Below are positions 42,486-51,958 of a stretch of 64,000 nucleotides of DNA, one piece after another. Origin of the DNA: JANRKF01 sp964518725 (GTDB taxonomy: Bacteria; Pseudomonadota; Alphaproteobacteria; Rickettsiales; SXRF01); contig CAZFKP010000007.1 in NCBI GenBank assembly GCA_964518725.1, positions 19,392 through 83,391 of the forward strand, written 5' to 3'. Numbering within the stretch: position 1 is the stretch's first letter; each line of letters starts with the position of its first letter. The translations under genes and the position numbers were made by a program. The notes beneath the pieces are model-generated. The model was not told where the DNA came from. It saw only the letters and a program-made list of their open reading frames with translations, and searched no databases.

Positions 42486-43505
42486 CTAGTTATGGGCTTT
42501 GTCCACCAGCTTGTTCTTCGCAATCCACGGCATCATGGCGCGTAGTTTGGTGCCCACCGCTTCGATACCGTGCTTGGCTTGTGCCTCACGGATTTTTTCC
42601 AGGTTATGAGCCCCCTGGGTTGCGCGGTCAGCCATGAATTCTTTGGCAAATTTGCCGCTTTGGATATCGGTGAGGATACGCTTCATTTCGGCTTTGGTTT
42701 CCTTGGTGATGACACGCGGGCCGCTCACATAATCGCCATACTCGGCGGTGTTGGAAATGGAATAGCGCATGTTGGCAAGGCCGCCTTCGTAAATCAGGTC
42801 GACGATGAGCTTCATCTCATGCACGCATTCAAAATAGGCCATTTCATCCGGATAACCGGCTTCAACGAGGGTTTCGAACCCACATTGCATCAGCGCCGTC
42901 ACGCCGCCGCACAGCACTGCCTGCTCGCCGAACAGGTCGGTTTCGCATTCGTCTTTAAAGGTGGTCTCGATGATGCCCGAACGCCCGCCGCCAACGCCGC
43001 TTGCGTAAGCGAGTGCCATCTTCAGCGCATTGCCGGACGCATCCTGTCCAATCGCCACGAGGCAAGGCACGCCGCCGCCCTTCTGGTATTCGCCGCGCAC
43101 CGTATGGCCGGGGCCTTTCGGTGCCACCATCCATACATCCATATCCGCACGCGGCTTGATGAAGCCGAAATGGTAGTTGAGGCCATGGGCAAATGCGAGG
43201 GTTGCGCCCTGTTTAATGTGGGATTCAATGGCGTTGTAAATTTCTGCCTGATGCTCGTCGGGCGCGAGGATCATCACGATATCGGCATCCTTCACTGCGT
43301 CGGCAGGTTCTTTTACCGTCAGGCCAGCCGCTTGAGCCTTTGCCACGCTTGCCGAGGTTTTACGCAAGCCGACGGTGACATTTTCTACGCCGCTATCTTT
43401 CAAGTTCAGCGCATGCGCGTGCCCCTGCGACCCATATCCGATGATCGTGATGGCTTTATCCTTGATAAGGGAAAAATCAGCGTCTTTATCGTAATAGACT
43501 TTCAT
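42486..43505 (-). CDS. ilvC: Ketol-acid reductoisomerase
   Basis: A 339-residue class I enzyme: NADPH motif ITIIGYGSQGHAHALNLKDS, MILAPDEHQAEIY, VAPKGPGHTVRGEY, and metal-binding DLFGEQAVLCGG with EAGYPDEMAYFECVHEMKLI. It converts acetolactate to dihydroxyisovalerate in branched-chain amino acid synthesis. It is separated from ilvB (62 kb) here, whereas in many alphaproteobacteria ilvB-ilvN-ilvC are adjacent. Confidence 0.97.
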   Translation of the reverse strand: MKVYYDKDADFSLIKDKAITIIGYGSQGHAHALNLKDSGVENVTVGLRKTSASVAKAQAAGLTVKEPADAVKDADIVMILAPDEHQAEIYNAIESHIKQGATLAFAHGLNYHFGFIKPRADMDVWMVAPKGPGHTVRGEYQKGGGVPCLVAIGQDASGNALKMALAYASGVGGGRSGIIETTFKDECETDLFGEQAVLCGGVTALMQCGFETLVEAGYPDEMAYFECVHEMKLIVDLIYEGGLANMRYSISNTAEYGDYVSGPRVITKETKAEMKRILTDIQSGKFAKEFMADRATQGAHNLEKIREAQAKHGIEAVGTKLRAMMPWIAKNKLVDKAHN

Positions 43506-43576
43506 GGCGGCTCCGTCGAAAATAGAAAAAGGACGGACTGTTTACAGGCAAAACCCGCTTACGGCAAGAATAAAGC

Positions 43577-45001
43577 TCAGGCGCCCAGAACCGGCGGCGC
43601 TGGCTGCGCGGATGCCATTTTCGCTTGCCACGCCTGAGGCTCCGCCAATGGTGCGGAGGCGGGTGTCTGCGCTTTGGCACCCTCCAATGCTTTGATCCAC
43701 GGATTGCGTTGCATTGCTTCCACCTGGGCGGCGAGCTTCTGCTTCACCTCCTCATCCTTGCCGCCCAATACATCCGGACGACCGAGAAAGCTGCCGATAT
43801 TATCGATCAGTGCCGCCTGGTCAGATGGGCGTTGCTGGGCGATCATCTCGGCCGCGATGGAAATCACACTCTCATCGGTGCTCGGATCTGACTTTACCCC
43901 TTCCCCATGCCCCTTGGAGGAGATGAGCATGAGCAACTCACCGATCAGGGTAAAGGCAATGAAACCGGCGCGGAATTTGACAGTGCTCAGGGTTTCCTTA
44001 TCGCCAATCATTTTCGCGTGATTATGCTCCTGAATCGTTGAAAGCGTGTGGCAGAGAGTGCTGATCATATAACCGAAGCCTGCAACACGCAGCGGCTTCT
44101 CCTGCACCCATTCCCACACCGCGTTCAGGCCGGTGGCAGGGGGTGCGTCCGGATCATGCCGCTTCTCTTTCACCAGCGCGCCGATGAGCCCGGAAGTGAG
44201 TGTCATGAGCCCCAGACCAATATCTTTTTTACCCGAAGAGTGAGCCACCTTGTCGGCGTGTGACAAGGTGGCAATGCCGCGTTTTATATTCGGCCCCACA
44301 CGGTACTTCCACGCCGAATAGGCGATCAGTGTACCGGCAAGGCTCGTAAAGCTATTGCCAATTTCGCCGGGATAGCTTTGCAGCGTATCGAGCACTCCCT
44401 GGAATGTGCTGCGCTTATTACCCTCCGTGATCACAGGCAGGGTGGTATTCCTGCTCAGATCCAGATGATGGTCTTTCGCATAGGTGGCGAGTTTTTTTGC
44501 ATGATGCCTGATTTCTTTCATCGCCTGCGCGTCCGTGCCAAGCAGCCCCATGCTCGCGCTGCCAAGGCCATAGGAAATGCCGGCCAGCATATCTTCCGGT
44601 CGCGCCGACCGGTAGCCGTAAGTCGCATAAGAAACGTCGGCAGCGAGGAAGCTAAGGCTAACCCCGGTCAGGCTTTTATCGCGGATAGTCTGGATGATGG
44701 ATTTCTTGGTTTCGGCATCCTTGACAATAGCCGGTTCTCCTTGCGCCCAGCCGCGCTCTTCCATCAGTTTTGGAATGTCTCTTTCCCACAAGTAACCACG
44801 CACTTCCAGTGCCGCCCTGCCATCACAAACGGAATGAATGGCAAAATAGCCCTGCTCGGAAAGCGTTGTGGCGATGGACTGCAGATCCTCGATCGACGCG
44901 TTTTCCGCGGCGCATAAATAAGCACGCGGCGTACCGTTCGGCGCCTGCTTAAGAATTATTTTCTCAATTGCTGAGGGATGTGGGTAGCTGTAGCTGGTCA
45001 T
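43577..45001 (-). CDS. Hypothetical membrane-associated protein
   Basis: A 474-residue protein with no recognised family. The first 110 residues look soluble (EDLQSIATTLSEQGYFAIHS). Between about 115 and 370 are several hydrophobic, Gly/Ser-rich segments (GVSLSFLAADVSYATYGYRS, AGISYGLGSASMGLLG, GFIAFTLIGELLMLIS). The C-terminus is Ala/Pro/Gln-rich (APLAEPQAWQAKMASAQPAP). No signal peptide. It is monocistronic, 71 bp upstream of ilvC. The closest analogy by style is the unknown protein at 59561. Confidence 0.6.
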   Translation of the reverse strand: MTSYSYPHPSAIEKIILKQAPNGTPRAYLCAAENASIEDLQSIATTLSEQGYFAIHSVCDGRAALEVRGYLWERDIPKLMEERGWAQGEPAIVKDAETKKSIIQTIRDKSLTGVSLSFLAADVSYATYGYRSARPEDMLAGISYGLGSASMGLLGTDAQAMKEIRHHAKKLATYAKDHHLDLSRNTTLPVITEGNKRSTFQGVLDTLQSYPGEIGNSFTSLAGTLIAYSAWKYRVGPNIKRGIATLSHADKVAHSSGKKDIGLGLMTLTSGLIGALVKEKRHDPDAPPATGLNAVWEWVQEKPLRVAGFGYMISTLCHTLSTIQEHNHAKMIGDKETLSTVKFRAGFIAFTLIGELLMLISSKGHGEGVKSDPSTDESVISIAAEMIAQQRPSDQAALIDNIGSFLGRPDVLGGKDEEVKQKLAAQVEAMQRNPWIKALEGAKAQTPASAPLAEPQAWQAKMASAQPAPPVLGA

Positions 45002-45064
45002 AATTCTCCAGAATTGAGTATAGCTTAAAACCCAGAAAACTTAATGTGTCATTTTGATGAAGAA

Positions 45065-45093
45065 TAAAAAAGGCGGGAATACCCGCCTTTTCT
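45065..45093. terminator. Bidirectional intrinsic terminator
   Basis: GGCGGG-AATA-CCCGCC with A and T runs on either side, 27 bp past the amino acid permease stop on the minus strand. Confidence 0.88.
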
Positions 45094-45117
45094 TAAAGAT
45101 GTCTATATATCAGCCGG

Positions 45118-46620
45118 TTATCTATTTTGATCGATGTTGTCGGTCGAATGGACGATATGAGCCATGGCCTCCGTACCGCCGCGCAGCTTGCTGTGCTTAT
45201 GGCTGTAGGCAAAGTAGACGATGATACCCACCGTCAAATAGACCAGGTAGAAACGGATCGTCACCGGGTTGCTGAGCAGGCCGTAGATCAGGTACCCGCA
45301 AAACAGGATGCCGAGTATCGGAAACCAGGGTGAGAAAGGCACTTTGAAGGGGCGGTGCATGTCGGGTTGAGCCTTACGCAGGTACATCACCGTGAAGCAG
45401 ATGATGGCAAATGCGGTGAGCGTTCCGAGCGAGACAAGGTCGCCCAGGATGCTGATCGGGGTGGTCGCGGCAACCACCGCAATTACCGACCCAACCAGGA
45501 TAGTGTTGATATACGGGGTCTGGAATTTTGGATGCACCTTGCTAAACGCCGCTGGCATCAACCCATCATGCGACATGGTGTAGAAAATGCGGGTCTGTCC
45601 GTAGAGCAGCACCATCATCACCGAAGTCAGTCCAGCAATCGCACCGATTTTAATCAGGAACGACAGCCATGGCAGGCCGATCATATCCACCGCTTTGGCG
45701 ATGGGGTCGGCCACGTTCAGCATGCTGTATGGGACAAGGCCGGTGAGCACGAACGATACGGCAATGTAAAGCGCCGTGCACACCACCAGCGAACCAAGAA
45801 TGCCGATCGGCACATCGCGCCTCGGGTTTTTTGCTTCCTGGGCGGCGGTCGATACCGCTTCAAACCCGACATAGGCAAAGAACACCACCCCTGCCCCACG
45901 CAGGATGCCGCTCCAGCCGTATTGGCCGTCAACACCGGTATTCTCCGGAATGAACGGATGCCAGTTTTCCGGGTTCACATAGAAAACACCCACCGCAACG
46001 AACAGCACCACCACCGACAGCTTAATTGCAACGATGATATTATTCACGTTGGCGGATTCCTTGACGCCAACCACCAGCAGCGCGGTCATGGACAGGATGC
46101 CGAAAAGTGCCGGCAAGTTAATCCCGCCCGTATAGGCGAGCACCCCGGTGGCTCCATCCATCTGCAAGGTCGGGGTGGTGAGTCCCGGCGGAATCACAAT
46201 ACCGAAATTGCCGAGGAAGCTAACCACATAGCCTGACCAGCCGACAGCGACCGTAGAGGCTGCCACGCCATATTCAAGCAGGAGCAGCCAGCCCATGATC
46301 CACGCCACCAATTCACCGAGGCTGGCGTAGGAATAGGAGTAGGCGCTGCCGGACACCGGGAGCATGGATGCGAGCTCAGCATAGCACAGCCCGGCAAACG
46401 CACAGCACAGGCCGGCGAGCACAAACGAAATGGTGATGGCGGGGCCTGCATAGGCGGCAGCGGCCTGCCCGGTCATCACGAAGATGCCGGCGCCGATGAT
46501 GCAACCGATGCCGAGCGATACCAGGTTCGCCGCCGACAGCGTACGCTTCAGCTGGCTCCCTTCGGAATCGGCCTGAATGGCGGCGATGGATTTCTTTACT
46601 AAAAATTTGGAGAAAGACAT
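45118..46620 (-). CDS. APC-family amino acid permease
   Basis: A 500-residue transporter with about 12-14 TM helices. The N-terminal LVSLGIGCIIGAGIFVMTGQ is the conserved APC unwound-helix motif, and FVLAGLCCAFAGLCYAELA follows; GAGVVFFAYVGFEAVSTAAQ and GLTSVMMVLLYGQTRIFYTM are typical of cationic amino acid transporters (YfnA/CAT-like). The ATG at 46620 follows AGGGAG; the frame opens nine codons upstream. The substrate is not known. Confidence 0.92.
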   Translation of the reverse strand: MSFSKFLVKKSIAAIQADSEGSQLKRTLSAANLVSLGIGCIIGAGIFVMTGQAAAAYAGPAITISFVLAGLCCAFAGLCYAELASMLPVSGSAYSYSYASLGELVAWIMGWLLLLEYGVAASTVAVGWSGYVVSFLGNFGIVIPPGLTTPTLQMDGATGVLAYTGGINLPALFGILSMTALLVVGVKESANVNNIIVAIKLSVVVLFVAVGVFYVNPENWHPFIPENTGVDGQYGWSGILRGAGVVFFAYVGFEAVSTAAQEAKNPRRDVPIGILGSLVVCTALYIAVSFVLTGLVPYSMLNVADPIAKAVDMIGLPWLSFLIKIGAIAGLTSVMMVLLYGQTRIFYTMSHDGLMPAAFSKVHPKFQTPYINTILVGSVIAVVAATTPISILGDLVSLGTLTAFAIICFTVMYLRKAQPDMHRPFKVPFSPWFPILGILFCGYLIYGLLSNPVTIRFYLVYLTVGIIVYFAYSHKHSKLRGGTEAMAHIVHSTDNIDQNR

Positions 46621-46665
46621 AAGCGGCTCCCTGTTTTTATTTTGCAACCCTTTGCTTCTACAGCT

Positions 46666-48270
46666 TTATGCGCGATTTGCAAACCTATTATGCAATAGGT
46701 CGATGTCCCGCAGGTGATCATTCATCACCTCGTCGCTGATCTGGAATGAGCGGCGAAGCGCCACCACCGCCTTGCGCTCGGTCTCCAACACATTTTTCCA
46801 GATACGGTTTTCCAGCGCGATCAGCGGGTGGTCTTCGCTGCCCGGCGGCACACTTTTGGAAAGCGGTGTATTTGGGCCATCGCCCAACGATTCGAGCCGG
46901 TCACGGTAATGGCTGATGATGCGGTCAAGCGCTGCCGACTGGATGGCCGGATCCCCGCGCATTTGCTCAAGCTGGCGCATGACCTGCTCGGTGGATTCCT
47001 TGCGCGCCTGCCAACGCTCCTGCAGGATGGAACTCTCATAGGACAAGGTCATGACGCGCATCACCCATGGCAGGGAAAGCCCCTGCAGCACCAGCGTGAT
47101 GAGGATAACCGAGAAGGCAAGGAAAATGATAAGGTCACGATGGGGAAACGGCGCACCATCAGAAACGGCAAGCGGCAACGCCAGCGCCGTGGCAAGCGAC
47201 ACGACCCCACGCATGCCCGTCCACCCGGCAATAAACACGTTCTGCCAGGCAGGGTACGGGTCGCGGGCACGGCGTTTCGGGTTGATATAACGCAGGCCAT
47301 ACGCGAATGTATACACCCATACCATGCGAACAACGATCGCCACTAGCGATACCAGCAGCGCCATCTCGCATAGCTGCCACGCATTGTAGGATTGCAGCCG
47401 GCTCAGCAAGGCCGGGAAGTGCAGACCGATCAGCAGGAAGACCAGGCCATTTACCACAAAGCTCACCATCTTCCACACCGCCTCCGCCGGGGTGCGGAAA
47501 CCGGGGCCGAATGTTTGCGGCGAATGCCAGCCGACGGTCAGGCCGGACGCCACCACCGCAAGCACCCCGGACGCTTCGACCGATTCAGCAGCAATGTAAG
47601 CGGCATAGGGCAGCACGAAGGTACTGAGTATTTCGACCGATAAATCTTTGATCAGCGGGAACACGCGCATGTAGCAACTGGCCATCACCCAGCCGATCAG
47701 CGTGCCGGCCACCGCCATCCACAGGAAATGGAAACTGGCGTCGGCAAGTGAAAACGTTCCGGCCACCACGGCTGCAACGGCGAATTTATAGAGTACGAGA
47801 CCGGTAGCATCATTTACCAGGCTTTCGCCTTCGAGGATGGTGGCAACCCGGCTCGGCAGTTTGACATTCTTGGTCACGGCAATGGCCGCCACCGCATCCG
47901 GCGGTGAAATAATCGCGCCGAGGACAAATGCTGCCGCCAGCCCGAATTCAGGCAGCAGCCAGTTCATCGCGTAGGCAACCGCCAACGTCGTAGCGATCAC
48001 CAGTCCGATGGCCATCTGCAGGATCGATTGCAGATTGCGGCGGAATTCTCGGATGGAGGTGAAGAAAGCCGCCTCCGTCAGGATCGGCGGCAAAAACAAC
48101 AGCAACAGCACCTCCGGCGCAATATGGAATTCCCGGAAGGGCGGCAATGCCGCCAGTGCCATGCCTGCGGCCACAAAGGCAATCGGCGTCGCAAGGCGGA
48201 CGCGCTGCGCGAGATATGCCACCACGCAAATCGCCGATAAAAGGATCAGGAATATCTCTGTCGCTGCCAT
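46666..48270 (-). CDS. Na+/H+ antiporter (CPA1 family)
   Basis: A 534-residue protein with about 12 TM helices: LLFLPPILTEAAFFTSIREF, ion-binding motif FVLGAIISPPDAVAAIAVTK, LEGESLVNDATGLVLYKFA and TGMRGVVSLATALALP, all CPA1/NhaP signatures (the ND pair is electroneutral-type). A cytoplasmic tail follows residue 420. It probably regulates pH or sodium. The stop of the upstream zinc-binding protein gene lies 4 bp away, indicating a shared transcript. Confidence 0.93.
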   Translation of the reverse strand: MAATEIFLILLSAICVVAYLAQRVRLATPIAFVAAGMALAALPPFREFHIAPEVLLLLFLPPILTEAAFFTSIREFRRNLQSILQMAIGLVIATTLAVAYAMNWLLPEFGLAAAFVLGAIISPPDAVAAIAVTKNVKLPSRVATILEGESLVNDATGLVLYKFAVAAVVAGTFSLADASFHFLWMAVAGTLIGWVMASCYMRVFPLIKDLSVEILSTFVLPYAAYIAAESVEASGVLAVVASGLTVGWHSPQTFGPGFRTPAEAVWKMVSFVVNGLVFLLIGLHFPALLSRLQSYNAWQLCEMALLVSLVAIVVRMVWVYTFAYGLRYINPKRRARDPYPAWQNVFIAGWTGMRGVVSLATALALPLAVSDGAPFPHRDLIIFLAFSVILITLVLQGLSLPWVMRVMTLSYESSILQERWQARKESTEQVMRQLEQMRGDPAIQSAALDRIISHYRDRLESLGDGPNTPLSKSVPPGSEDHPLIALENRIWKNVLETERKAVVALRRSFQISDEVMNDHLRDIDLLHNRFANRA

Positions 48271-48274
48271 GCGG

Positions 48275-49180
48275 CTAGTTTAAGCACGACTCCATGCTTG
48301 CCGCAATGCCCTCCATCAACCGGAAATACAGCTCCGCCCCCGGGGCAAGCATCGCCCCCTCGGCGTCGAGCACGGCGGTATTTGCCCCCGTTCCCTGCAT
48401 GATGTTATCAACCACGCGCCCATCAAATTGCGGCTCGCGGAACACGCATGCCGCATGCATGCCGAGAATCTTCCCGCGCAATTCGCGAATGGTTTTCGCG
48501 CTGAGGCCACGCCCGGGATGCACCGTGATGGCGCCAATATTATCCAGCCCATAGGCGCGGTCGAAATATTGCGTGGCATCATGGAACACAGCAAATGGCT
48601 TGCCGGAAAGCAGTTTCATGCGGGTGCGAAGCGCCGTATCCAAGGCGGCGAGACGTGCATCGAGCTTTGTTTCATTGGCCGCAATGGTCGCTGCATCGGC
48701 GGGAAACTGTTCTGCTAGTACCACCGCGATGGCACTCGCCATCACCCGCGCATTGGCCGGTGACATCCACAAATGGAGGTCACGCTCATCATCGGTATGA
48801 TGTTCCTCCCCCTCGTGGTGATGTTCGTGCGCTTCAAAACCATGCCCGACGCGTACCGGGTACAGCGTCAGGCTGGCAACCTCCGCTAACGACAGTTTCC
48901 TGGCAGGCAACGCCGGTAATAGCGGATGCAGGAATTGCTCGAAATCGTCGCTGATATAGACCACCAGCGCCGCATCGTGCAGCGCTTTCGCCTGCGATGG
49001 CTTGAGTGAGAAATCGTGCAACGAGGCGGTGCCATCGACCAACAATGTCGGTTGAATGGCGGTGCCTTCGACGAGGCTTGCCACCAGCGAATGAATCGGC
49101 TTGATCGAAACCACAACGCCATTTCCGGCGGCCATGGCCGGTGTGACGACGAAAATAGACAGTAACAATAAACGCAGCAT
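48275..49180 (-). CDS. ZnuA-like periplasmic zinc-binding protein
   Basis: A 301-residue cluster A-I substrate-binding protein: signal peptide LLLLSIFVVTPAMAAG, KPIHSLVASLVEGT, HDFSLKPSQAK (first His ligand), a His/Glu-rich loop GFEAHEHHHEGEEHH, DLHLWMSPANAR and VFHDATQYFDRAYGL. Such proteins deliver zinc to ZnuBC. No permease or ATPase gene is adjacent; the partner next door is an antiporter. The ATG at 49180 follows AAGGGAG. Confidence 0.88.
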   Translation of the reverse strand: MLRLLLLSIFVVTPAMAAGNGVVVSIKPIHSLVASLVEGTAIQPTLLVDGTASLHDFSLKPSQAKALHDAALVVYISDDFEQFLHPLLPALPARKLSLAEVASLTLYPVRVGHGFEAHEHHHEGEEHHTDDERDLHLWMSPANARVMASAIAVVLAEQFPADAATIAANETKLDARLAALDTALRTRMKLLSGKPFAVFHDATQYFDRAYGLDNIGAITVHPGRGLSAKTIRELRGKILGMHAACVFREPQFDGRVVDNIMQGTGANTAVLDAEGAMLAPGAELYFRLMEGIAASMESCLN

Positions 49181-49205
49181 AACCACTCCCTTCAGGTGAA
49201 TGGAA

Positions 49206-50903
49206 TCATGCTACCACAGCTGTCAAGTCCCTGCTGACACGGGCATGGTATTCTTCTAGCCAACGCCGCTCATCGTTGGTCAACATGGGAAAATCCACCA
49301 GCCGTAGGTCGATGGGAGCGCAGGTGATGGTCTCAAATCCGAGGAAGCCGTTTTCTTTTTCCACCACCGTCACCAGGTTTTCGATGCGGATGCCATATTC
49401 GTCGGTTTTGTAATAGCCTGGCTCATTGGACAGGATCATGCCAGGTTTAAGCTCTGCATCCCCTGCCCGCTTGCCGATGCGCTGCGGACCTTCGTGCACC
49501 CCGAGGAACTGGCCGACGCCATGGCCGGTGCCGTGATCGTAATCGAGCCCGTGCTGCCACAGGAACTGCCGCGCCAAACTATCGAGCTGCGAGCCGCGCG
49601 TGCCCTTCGGGAAAATGGCGGTGGCCAGCGCAATATGCCCCTTAAGCACCAGAGTGAAGTTGCGCTTATGTTCATCGCTCGGAGTGCCGATAGCGATGGT
49701 GCGGGTTATGTCGGTGGTGCCGTCCGCATATTGACCGCCGGAATCGAGCAGCAGCAATTCGCCTTTTTTGAGAAAACGGTTGGTTCTTTCGGTAGCGCGG
49801 TAATGGACAATGGCGCCGTTTGACCCGCTGCCGGCAATGGTCGGGAAGCTCGGCTCGACAAACTCCACCGCTTCGGTGCGGAAGGTAAGCAGCCGATCGG
49901 CCACGTCCATTTCAGAAACGGATTCGATGTCCGGATGCGTATCCAGCCAATGCAATAATTTTGCCACTGCCAGCCCGTCACGCACATGCGCGGCGCGCAT
50001 ACCGGCAAGTTGCACCGGATTCTTGCACGCTTTGGGAAGCACGCACGGATCACTTCCCTTGACGATGTTCACCCCTGCCGATTCGAGCATTGTGATGAGC
50101 GATTGCGGTGCCTGCACCTCATCGACCAGCACCGATTTCCCGGCGAATGCCGCAAGCGCGGAAGTCATCTCCGAGGGCGCGATAGCGTGCAGGTGGTTGG
50201 CTACAGGCGGCAGGCGTTTTGGGTCAACGAACAGCGTGACATCGCCGCTGGCATCGAGCAACGCGTGCGCCAGCACCAGGGGAGTACACTCCACATCGCG
50301 TGCACGCAGGTTGGTAAGCCAGCACAGGGAATCCGGCGCGGTGATGAGGAATGCATCCACACCCTCGGCGCTAAGTTTTTTGGCGATGGCCACGCATTTC
50401 GAGTGCGAACCTTCACCGGCAAGCACATCATCATGGACGAATAGCCGGGTCGCGGGCATAGCTGGGCGATCCTGCCAGAGCGCATCAATGAGGTTCGGCA
50501 CCGCCACCAGGCTCAGCTTGCTTTTTGCCAGCACCGTTTCCATCCGTCGCAGCATCGGCAGGGTGAACAGGTCGGGATCGTAGCCGATGGCCGCGTCGCG
50601 CAACTCGCTGGCAAGCCATGCCTCCGGGGTGAGCGTGCCGGAATTGTGGATGGCAAACAGCGTGGCGTCCGCCTCCGCAGCCGCCTGCAATGTATATCGC
50701 CCGTCGACAAACAGCGCCGCCTTGTCACGAAGCACCACCGCCATGCCCGCCGAACCGGAAAATCCGCTAAGCCATGCAACGCGCTGGAAACACGCCGGCG
50801 GATATTCGCTCATAAACATGTCGTGCACCGGCTGCAAGTAGCCGTCAATCCTCTGGTTTATGAGCGCATTACGCAGAATACTGAGTTTTTCTTGGGCGTT
50901 CAA
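49206..50903 (-). CDS. Aminopeptidase P family Xaa-Pro peptidase
   Basis: A 565-residue M24B metallopeptidase with two N-terminal creatinase-like domains and a C-terminal pita-bread domain: metal Asp pair in LLLDSGGQYADGTTDITRTI, His in GTGHGVGQFLGVHEGP, Glu in LSNEPGYYKTDEYGIRIENL. It removes N-terminal residues before proline. The length matches the three-domain form seen in alphaproteobacteria and eukaryotes. It begins 46 bp from the divergent BMP-family gene. Confidence 0.94.
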   Translation of the reverse strand: MNAQEKLSILRNALINQRIDGYLQPVHDMFMSEYPPACFQRVAWLSGFSGSAGMAVVLRDKAALFVDGRYTLQAAAEADATLFAIHNSGTLTPEAWLASELRDAAIGYDPDLFTLPMLRRMETVLAKSKLSLVAVPNLIDALWQDRPAMPATRLFVHDDVLAGEGSHSKCVAIAKKLSAEGVDAFLITAPDSLCWLTNLRARDVECTPLVLAHALLDASGDVTLFVDPKRLPPVANHLHAIAPSEMTSALAAFAGKSVLVDEVQAPQSLITMLESAGVNIVKGSDPCVLPKACKNPVQLAGMRAAHVRDGLAVAKLLHWLDTHPDIESVSEMDVADRLLTFRTEAVEFVEPSFPTIAGSGSNGAIVHYRATERTNRFLKKGELLLLDSGGQYADGTTDITRTIAIGTPSDEHKRNFTLVLKGHIALATAIFPKGTRGSQLDSLARQFLWQHGLDYDHGTGHGVGQFLGVHEGPQRIGKRAGDAELKPGMILSNEPGYYKTDEYGIRIENLVTVVEKENGFLGFETITCAPIDLRLVDFPMLTNDERRWLEEYHARVSRDLTAVVA

Positions 50904-50949
50904 ACGAACTCTCTTCCATGACTGTTGATTATCCGGTATATTTTACCAC

Positions 50950-51948
50950 ATGCGCCCTTCATGTTTCTATCATCTTTTGCTGGTTTTTGCCTTACTGCTT
51001 CCGGCGAGTGGCCGGACAGAGGAGTTTTTGACGCATCACGGCTCGGATACCCTGCGTGGCAGCGGATCACGGAAGACGGTGCTGGTAGTGGAATTTGGCG
51101 CGCCCTCGCCTTCCGGCAGCAAGCTGGGAGGTGCAATTCAACAGGCGCGGAAAGAATTTGCCCCACTGGAACCCCTGAGCCTACCCGACGAGCGAATGCT
51201 GGAACAGCTGTTGGAAAGCAAATCCGACGGCAGTATTGGCATGGTAATACTGATCCATCCCCGCAATTTGGATCTGATCGGCAGGTTGCCGGGGTTATAC
51301 CCCGACATTTCCTTTACCATTATTGACACACAGCAGCCTAATTTCTCAGCCAACGTGCAGTCAGTTCGCTTCAAAGAGGAAGATGGCATTTTCCTGCTGG
51401 GTGCTATCTCGGCCATCCGCTCGGAAGATCGCATCGCCGTGATGGCAATGGATGAAAACGCACGCAGCAAACAAATGGCAGATGGTTTTGTCGCCGGGGT
51501 CAAGCATATCCATCCCGCCGCACCAATCACAGTGTTGATGAATATCCGCCCCTCCACCGCCCAGCGCACCCGCCTGTCGACCGTCGTTACCAGCAGTTTC
51601 CAGGAGGGTACCGGCATTATTTTCTCCATGGATGACGAGATTATCGAACAAGGGCTGCGCGCCGCCAAGCCAGAGCGAAAAATGGTGGTGAGCGCCAACC
51701 CGCCACCACCTGGCAGCGACACGACGCGCCTGCTCACCTACCTGGTCAAGCGCTACGACCTCGCGCTTCTCGATGTGCTCCGCATCTATCAACACAACCA
51801 GTGGCATGCCGGAACCATCGAGCTGGGCTTGAGCGGCGGCTATGTCGATTATTCGTTGAACGCCGACAATGTCGATGTCTTCCCGAAAGACGCCATCGAC
51901 CAAATCGAAGCCATCAAAGACTATCTCGGCCAGGGGATGGTTAAATAA
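50950..51948 (+). CDS. BMP-family periplasmic binding protein
   Basis: A 332-residue protein with a signal peptide (YHLLLVFALLLPASGRTEE) and the BMP/PnrA fold: DISFTIIDTQQPNFSANVQS, RFKEEDGIFLLGAISAIRSE, ARSKQMADGFVAGVKHIHP and a ligand-site-like GIIFSMDDEIIEQGL. PnrA-type proteins bind nucleosides for ABC import. No ABC genes adjoin it. No lipobox cysteine is seen, so it is probably a free periplasmic protein, unlike classical BMP lipoproteins. Confidence 0.8.
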   Translation: MRPSCFYHLLLVFALLLPASGRTEEFLTHHGSDTLRGSGSRKTVLVVEFGAPSPSGSKLGGAIQQARKEFAPLEPLSLPDERMLEQLLESKSDGSIGMVILIHPRNLDLIGRLPGLYPDISFTIIDTQQPNFSANVQSVRFKEEDGIFLLGAISAIRSEDRIAVMAMDENARSKQMADGFVAGVKHIHPAAPITVLMNIRPSTAQRTRLSTVVTSSFQEGTGIIFSMDDEIIEQGLRAAKPERKMVVSANPPPPGSDTTRLLTYLVKRYDLALLDVLRIYQHNQWHAGTIELGLSGGYVDYSLNADNVDVFPKDAIDQIEAIKDYLGQGMVK

Positions 51949-51958
51949 ACGGGCAGCG

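Noticed and set aside
42570..43637. 355-codon plus-strand frame opposite ilvC
   Set aside because: Shadow of ilvC.
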